Shown here one piece after another: positions 61,586-64,000 of a DNA stretch of 64,000 nucleotides; position 1 is the first letter of the stretch, and each line of letters begins with the position of its first letter. The position numbers and the translations under genes were made by a program. Below the pieces are notes generated by a model. The model did not search any database, was not told the origin of the DNA, and was given only the letters and a program-made list of their open reading frames with translations. The stretch is from Flavobacterium agri (GTDB taxonomy: Bacteria; Bacteroidota; Bacteroidia; Flavobacteriales; Flavobacteriaceae), in contig NZ_JACBJI010000001.1 of NCBI RefSeq assembly GCF_013401995.1, positions 395,255 to 459,254 on the forward strand. The letters run 5' to 3'.

Positions 61586-62512
61586 ATGGCCGAGTTAAGC
61601 GTAAACCATCTTTTAGGCATCAAGTACATCACCAAAGGCGATATCGACCTTATTTTCGAAACCGCCGACCACTTCAAGGAAGTCATCAACCGACCGATCA
61701 AGAAAGTGCCTTCTTTGCGCGACACCACGATCGCGAATATCTTTTTCGAGAACAGCACGCGCACGAAACTGTCGTTCGAATTGGCGCAGAAGCGTCTTTC
61801 GGCGGACGTGCTTTCGTTTTCGGCGGCCCAATCGTCGGTCAAGAAAGGGGAGACGCTTATCGATACGGTGAACAACATCCTCGCGATGAAAGTGGATATG
61901 GTCGTGATGCGGCATTCAAGCCCAGGAGCGGCGTATTTCCTTTCGCAGAACGTAAAGGCTTCGATCGTCAATGCGGGCGACGGCGCGCACGAACACCCGA
62001 CGCAAGGTTTGCTCGATTCATTCTCGATCCGCGAACGATTGGGTGAAGTAGGCGGGAAGAAGGTCGTGATCGTGGGCGATATTCTGCACTCGCGCGTGGC
62101 CTTGTCGAACATCTACGCTTTGCAGATGCAAGGTGCCGAAGTGAAAGTGTGCGGACCGAAAACGTTGATTCCGAGATACATCGAATCGCTTGGCGTAAAA
62201 GTTGAACCCGATTTGAGAAAGGCTTTGGAATGGGCCGACGTAGCCAATATGCTGCGCGTACAGAACGAACGCCTTGATTTCAGTTATTTCCCGACCACAC
62301 GCGAATACACCCAACAATACGGCGTCACGAAAGAGCTTTTGGATTCTTTGGACAAGGAAGTCGTGATCATGCACCCGGGACCGATCAACCGAGGCGTAGA
62401 GATCACTTCGGACGTGGCCGATTCACAACAATCTCTGATTTTGGATCAGGTGGAAAACGGGGTCGCGGTTCGTATGGCGGTGATTTATTTACTCGCTTCG
62501 AAGATTAAGTAA
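61586..62512 (+). CDS. pyrB: Aspartate carbamoyltransferase catalytic subunit
   Basis: 308 residues, standard length. Carbamoyl-phosphate motif FFENSTRTKLSFE (Ser57-Thr58-Arg59-Thr60), GDGAHEHPTQGLLDSF and MHPGPINRGVEI are intact. Second step of pyrimidine synthesis: carbamoyl phosphate and L-aspartate give N-carbamoyl aspartate. No pyrI regulatory gene follows, as in class B/C forms. Co-transcribed with pyrR. Confidence 0.97.
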   Translation: MAELSVNHLLGIKYITKGDIDLIFETADHFKEVINRPIKKVPSLRDTTIANIFFENSTRTKLSFELAQKRLSADVLSFSAAQSSVKKGETLIDTVNNILAMKVDMVVMRHSSPGAAYFLSQNVKASIVNAGDGAHEHPTQGLLDSFSIRERLGEVGGKKVVIVGDILHSRVALSNIYALQMQGAEVKVCGPKTLIPRYIESLGVKVEPDLRKALEWADVANMLRVQNERLDFSYFPTTREYTQQYGVTKELLDSLDKEVVIMHPGPINRGVEITSDVADSQQSLILDQVENGVAVRMAVIYLLASKIK

Positions 62513-62540
62513 TCGAAATCCAGACATGGGTTGACTATAT

Positions 62541-62567
62541 AAAAGGATGCGATTGCGTCCTTTTTTT
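62541..62567 (+). terminator. Rho-independent terminator of pyrR-pyrB
   Basis: AAAAGGATGC and GCGTCCTTTTTTT form a hairpin with loop GATT, about 30 bp after pyrB. Confidence 0.8.
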
Positions 62568-62629
62568 ATTCGGATATTTTTCACCTCACAATTTCTGTGA
62601 TCAGCTACCGCCATCTGCCACTGTCTTGC

Positions 62630-62637
62630 TATCTTTG
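62630..62637 (+). promoter_or_regulatory. TAnnTTTG promoter box of the small gene/rnz operon
   Basis: TATCTTTG at 62630-62637 is an exact -7 consensus, 23 bp before the ATG at 62660. Confidence 0.5.
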
Positions 62638-62659
62638 TGAGTAACCAAAGAAGCGCGCC

Positions 62660-62989
62660 ATGAAATGCGAGAACAAAGGCAATATCTGTATCATTAAGGA
62701 CAATCAGGACGATATCACGGCTTTTCTGATGAAACTCACGCACGAACACAAAACGTTCGAGAAGCAAAACCTTATCGTAGACATTTCGAAGCATTCCGAT
62801 ATTTCGGTCAAGCAAATCAATGCGTTCCTGCCACTTTCGAAAGCTCACAAAAAAGGGAAGAAGTCTTTCGTAATCATTGCCGATGTCGATTTCAACAGCG
62901 TTTCGGACAAACTTGTGATCGTTCCGACACTGCAGGAAGCCCACGACATGATCGAAATGGACGAGATCGAGCGCGACTTGGGTTTTTGA
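62660..62989 (+). CDS. Small STAS-like protein upstream of rnz
   Basis: 109 residues. GNICIIKDNQDDITAFLMKL, NLIVDISKHSDISVKQINAF, KSFVIIADVDFN and VPTLQEAHDMIEMDEIERD suggest an alpha/beta STAS-like fold. It is regularly found immediately upstream of rnz in Flavobacteria, sometimes misnamed after it. The rnz start is 13 bp downstream. Function unknown. Confidence 0.8.
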   Translation: MKCENKGNICIIKDNQDDITAFLMKLTHEHKTFEKQNLIVDISKHSDISVKQINAFLPLSKAHKKGKKSFVIIADVDFNSVSDKLVIVPTLQEAHDMIEMDEIERDLGF

Positions 62990-63002
62990 ACCGATAATTC
63001 CG

Positions 63003-63908
63003 ATGAAACTGACCATACTTGGCTGTTATGCCGCCACGCCACGCACTTTTACCAATCCGACGTCACAGGTTCTCGAAATCAAGAACCGCCTTTTCCTGAT
63101 CGATTGCGGCGAAGGTACGCAGGTGGAACTCAGGCGCAACAAGATCAAGTTTTCGAAAATCGAGCACATTTTCATTTCGCACCTTCACGGCGATCATTTA
63201 TACGGGCTTATCGGATTGGTTTCGTCGTTTACGTTGCTCAATCGCACGGCCGATCTGCACATTTACGGGCCAAAAGGCATAAAAGAGATCATTTTGCTGC
63301 AACTCAGGCTCGCCAATTCGTTCACGGGTTACAATTTGTATTTCCATGAGTTGACGTCGGCCGAAAGCGAATTGGTTTACGAGGACGATAAAGTGACGGT
63401 TCATACGATTCCGCTAAAGCATCGCGTGTATACGAACGGTTACCTGTTCCGCGAAAAGATGGGAATCCGAAGACTCAATGCACAAGCTGCCGAAAATTAC
63501 GGTGTGGACAAGGTGTATTATCGCAATATCGTTTTGGGAAAAGACATCCCGTTGGACGACGGCCGTATCATCCCGAATTCGGAGCTTACTTTTGAACCGG
63601 TTCCGCCCAAGAGCTACGCATTTTGTTCGGATACTATATATAATGAGGAAATAATCCCGATCGTGAAGAACGTCGATGTGCTATATCACGAGTCGACTTT
63701 TTTGGAATCGGAGGCCGAACTGGCGCATAAGACGATGCACGCGACGGCCATCCAAGCAGCGACGATCGCAAAACTCGCCGATGTGAAGACGCTGTTGCTT
63801 GGTCATTATTCGACGCGTTACGATTCGATAGAGAAATTCCGCGAAGAGGCGAATACTGTTTTTGAAAGCGTATGGCTTGCGGATGACGGATTAAGTTTTG
63901 ATTTGTAA
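63003..63908 (+). CDS. rnz: Ribonuclease Z
   Basis: 301 residues. Metallo-beta-lactamase fold with the two-zinc motif SHLHGDHLYG (His60, His62, Asp64, His65), then CSDT with the bridging Asp (FCSDTIYNEE), YHESTFL and LGHYSTRY with further His ligands. Ribonuclease Z cuts tRNA precursors at the 3' end; bacteria also use it for other RNA processing. It follows the small STAS-like gene. Confidence 0.96.
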   Translation: MKLTILGCYAATPRTFTNPTSQVLEIKNRLFLIDCGEGTQVELRRNKIKFSKIEHIFISHLHGDHLYGLIGLVSSFTLLNRTADLHIYGPKGIKEIILLQLRLANSFTGYNLYFHELTSAESELVYEDDKVTVHTIPLKHRVYTNGYLFREKMGIRRLNAQAAENYGVDKVYYRNIVLGKDIPLDDGRIIPNSELTFEPVPPKSYAFCSDTIYNEEIIPIVKNVDVLYHESTFLESEAELAHKTMHATAIQAATIAKLADVKTLLLGHYSTRYDSIEKFREEANTVFESVWLADDGLSFDL

Positions 63909-63910
63909 TA

Positions 63911-64000
63911 GATGTAAGATGTAAGATGTGAGATGTGAGATGTGAGATGTGAGATGTGAGATGTGAGATGTGAGATGTGAGATGTGAGATGTGAGATGTG
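63911..64000. repeat. Heptamer tandem repeat, GATGTAA/GATGTGA, running off the window
   Basis: Two copies of GATGTAA followed by nearly eleven copies of GATGTGA fill the last 90 bp, beginning just after the rnz stop. The array continues past the window edge, so its length is unknown. Confidence 0.95.

Overview
The window comes from a Bacteroidota genome, most likely a Flavobacteriaceae member with an unusually GC-rich chromosome. The evidence is a giant gliding/type-IX-secretion adhesin with its PorP/SprF partner, a PUR-family protein, an RNase Z with its usual small upstream neighbour, TAnnTTTG-type promoters and weak ribosome binding sites. No tRNA or rRNA genes were seen. One stable RNA, the SRP (4.5S-type) RNA, lies at 51764-51857.

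Layout. 242-3121: Dps, a small acidic protein, a divergent HxlR regulator/SDR oxidoreductase pair and a SnoaL-like protein. 3122-18650: a markedly AT-rich island of small unrelated genes, nearly all on the plus strand, separated by about 130-175 bp imperfect inverted-repeat elements. 18768-24248: an XRE regulator, a large HEPN protein, a PAS protein and a DUF4236 protein. 24328-32520: the adhesin/SprF pair. 32522-38243: a minus-strand block with small envelope proteins, a solo HsdR-N-like nuclease, a DNase I-like protein, a TPR histidine kinase with its response regulator, and a proline-tailed lipoprotein. 38573-64000: mostly core genes (Nudix, amine oxidase, GH1, L-serine dehydratase, dnaK, glutaminyl cyclotransferase, SRP RNA, fructose-6-phosphate aldolase, ABC-F, CHASE3 kinase/regulator, pyrR-pyrB, rnz) mixed with hypothetical proteins.

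The most interesting part is the island. At least seven stretches behave like integron gene cassettes. Each begins with GTT plus a cassette-specific word and ends, after the gene, with the reverse complement of that word. For example GTTATGCGCAAATG at 17336 matches CATTTGCGCATAAC at 18059 over 14/14 bases. Each end opens an attC-like element with outer boxes ...AAC and CTAAC|GTT, an inner CCGCTAA/TTAGCGG stem and usually a central CGGAGAGTACTCTCTCCG hairpin. A separate 237-240 bp repeat occurs three times (5958, 8648, 12811), and each copy ends exactly where a cassette begins, as an integron attI/promoter leader would. No integrase is present in the window. Cargo includes a DUF262 + HEPN pair, a second possible HEPN protein, membrane proteins, lipoproteins and many unknowns. 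I infer an integron-like gene-capture array, possibly a Bacteroidota-specific type, whose recombinase lies elsewhere.

Working links between genes: HxlR probably controls the oxidoreductase it faces across a palindrome; the adhesin is exported by the type IX system with help from its SprF partner; the TPR kinase, LuxR-type regulator and DNase-like gene overlap as one operon; the CHASE3 kinase and its receiver protein overlap; pyrR and pyrB form a pyrimidine operon; dnaK has a sigma-54-like promoter.
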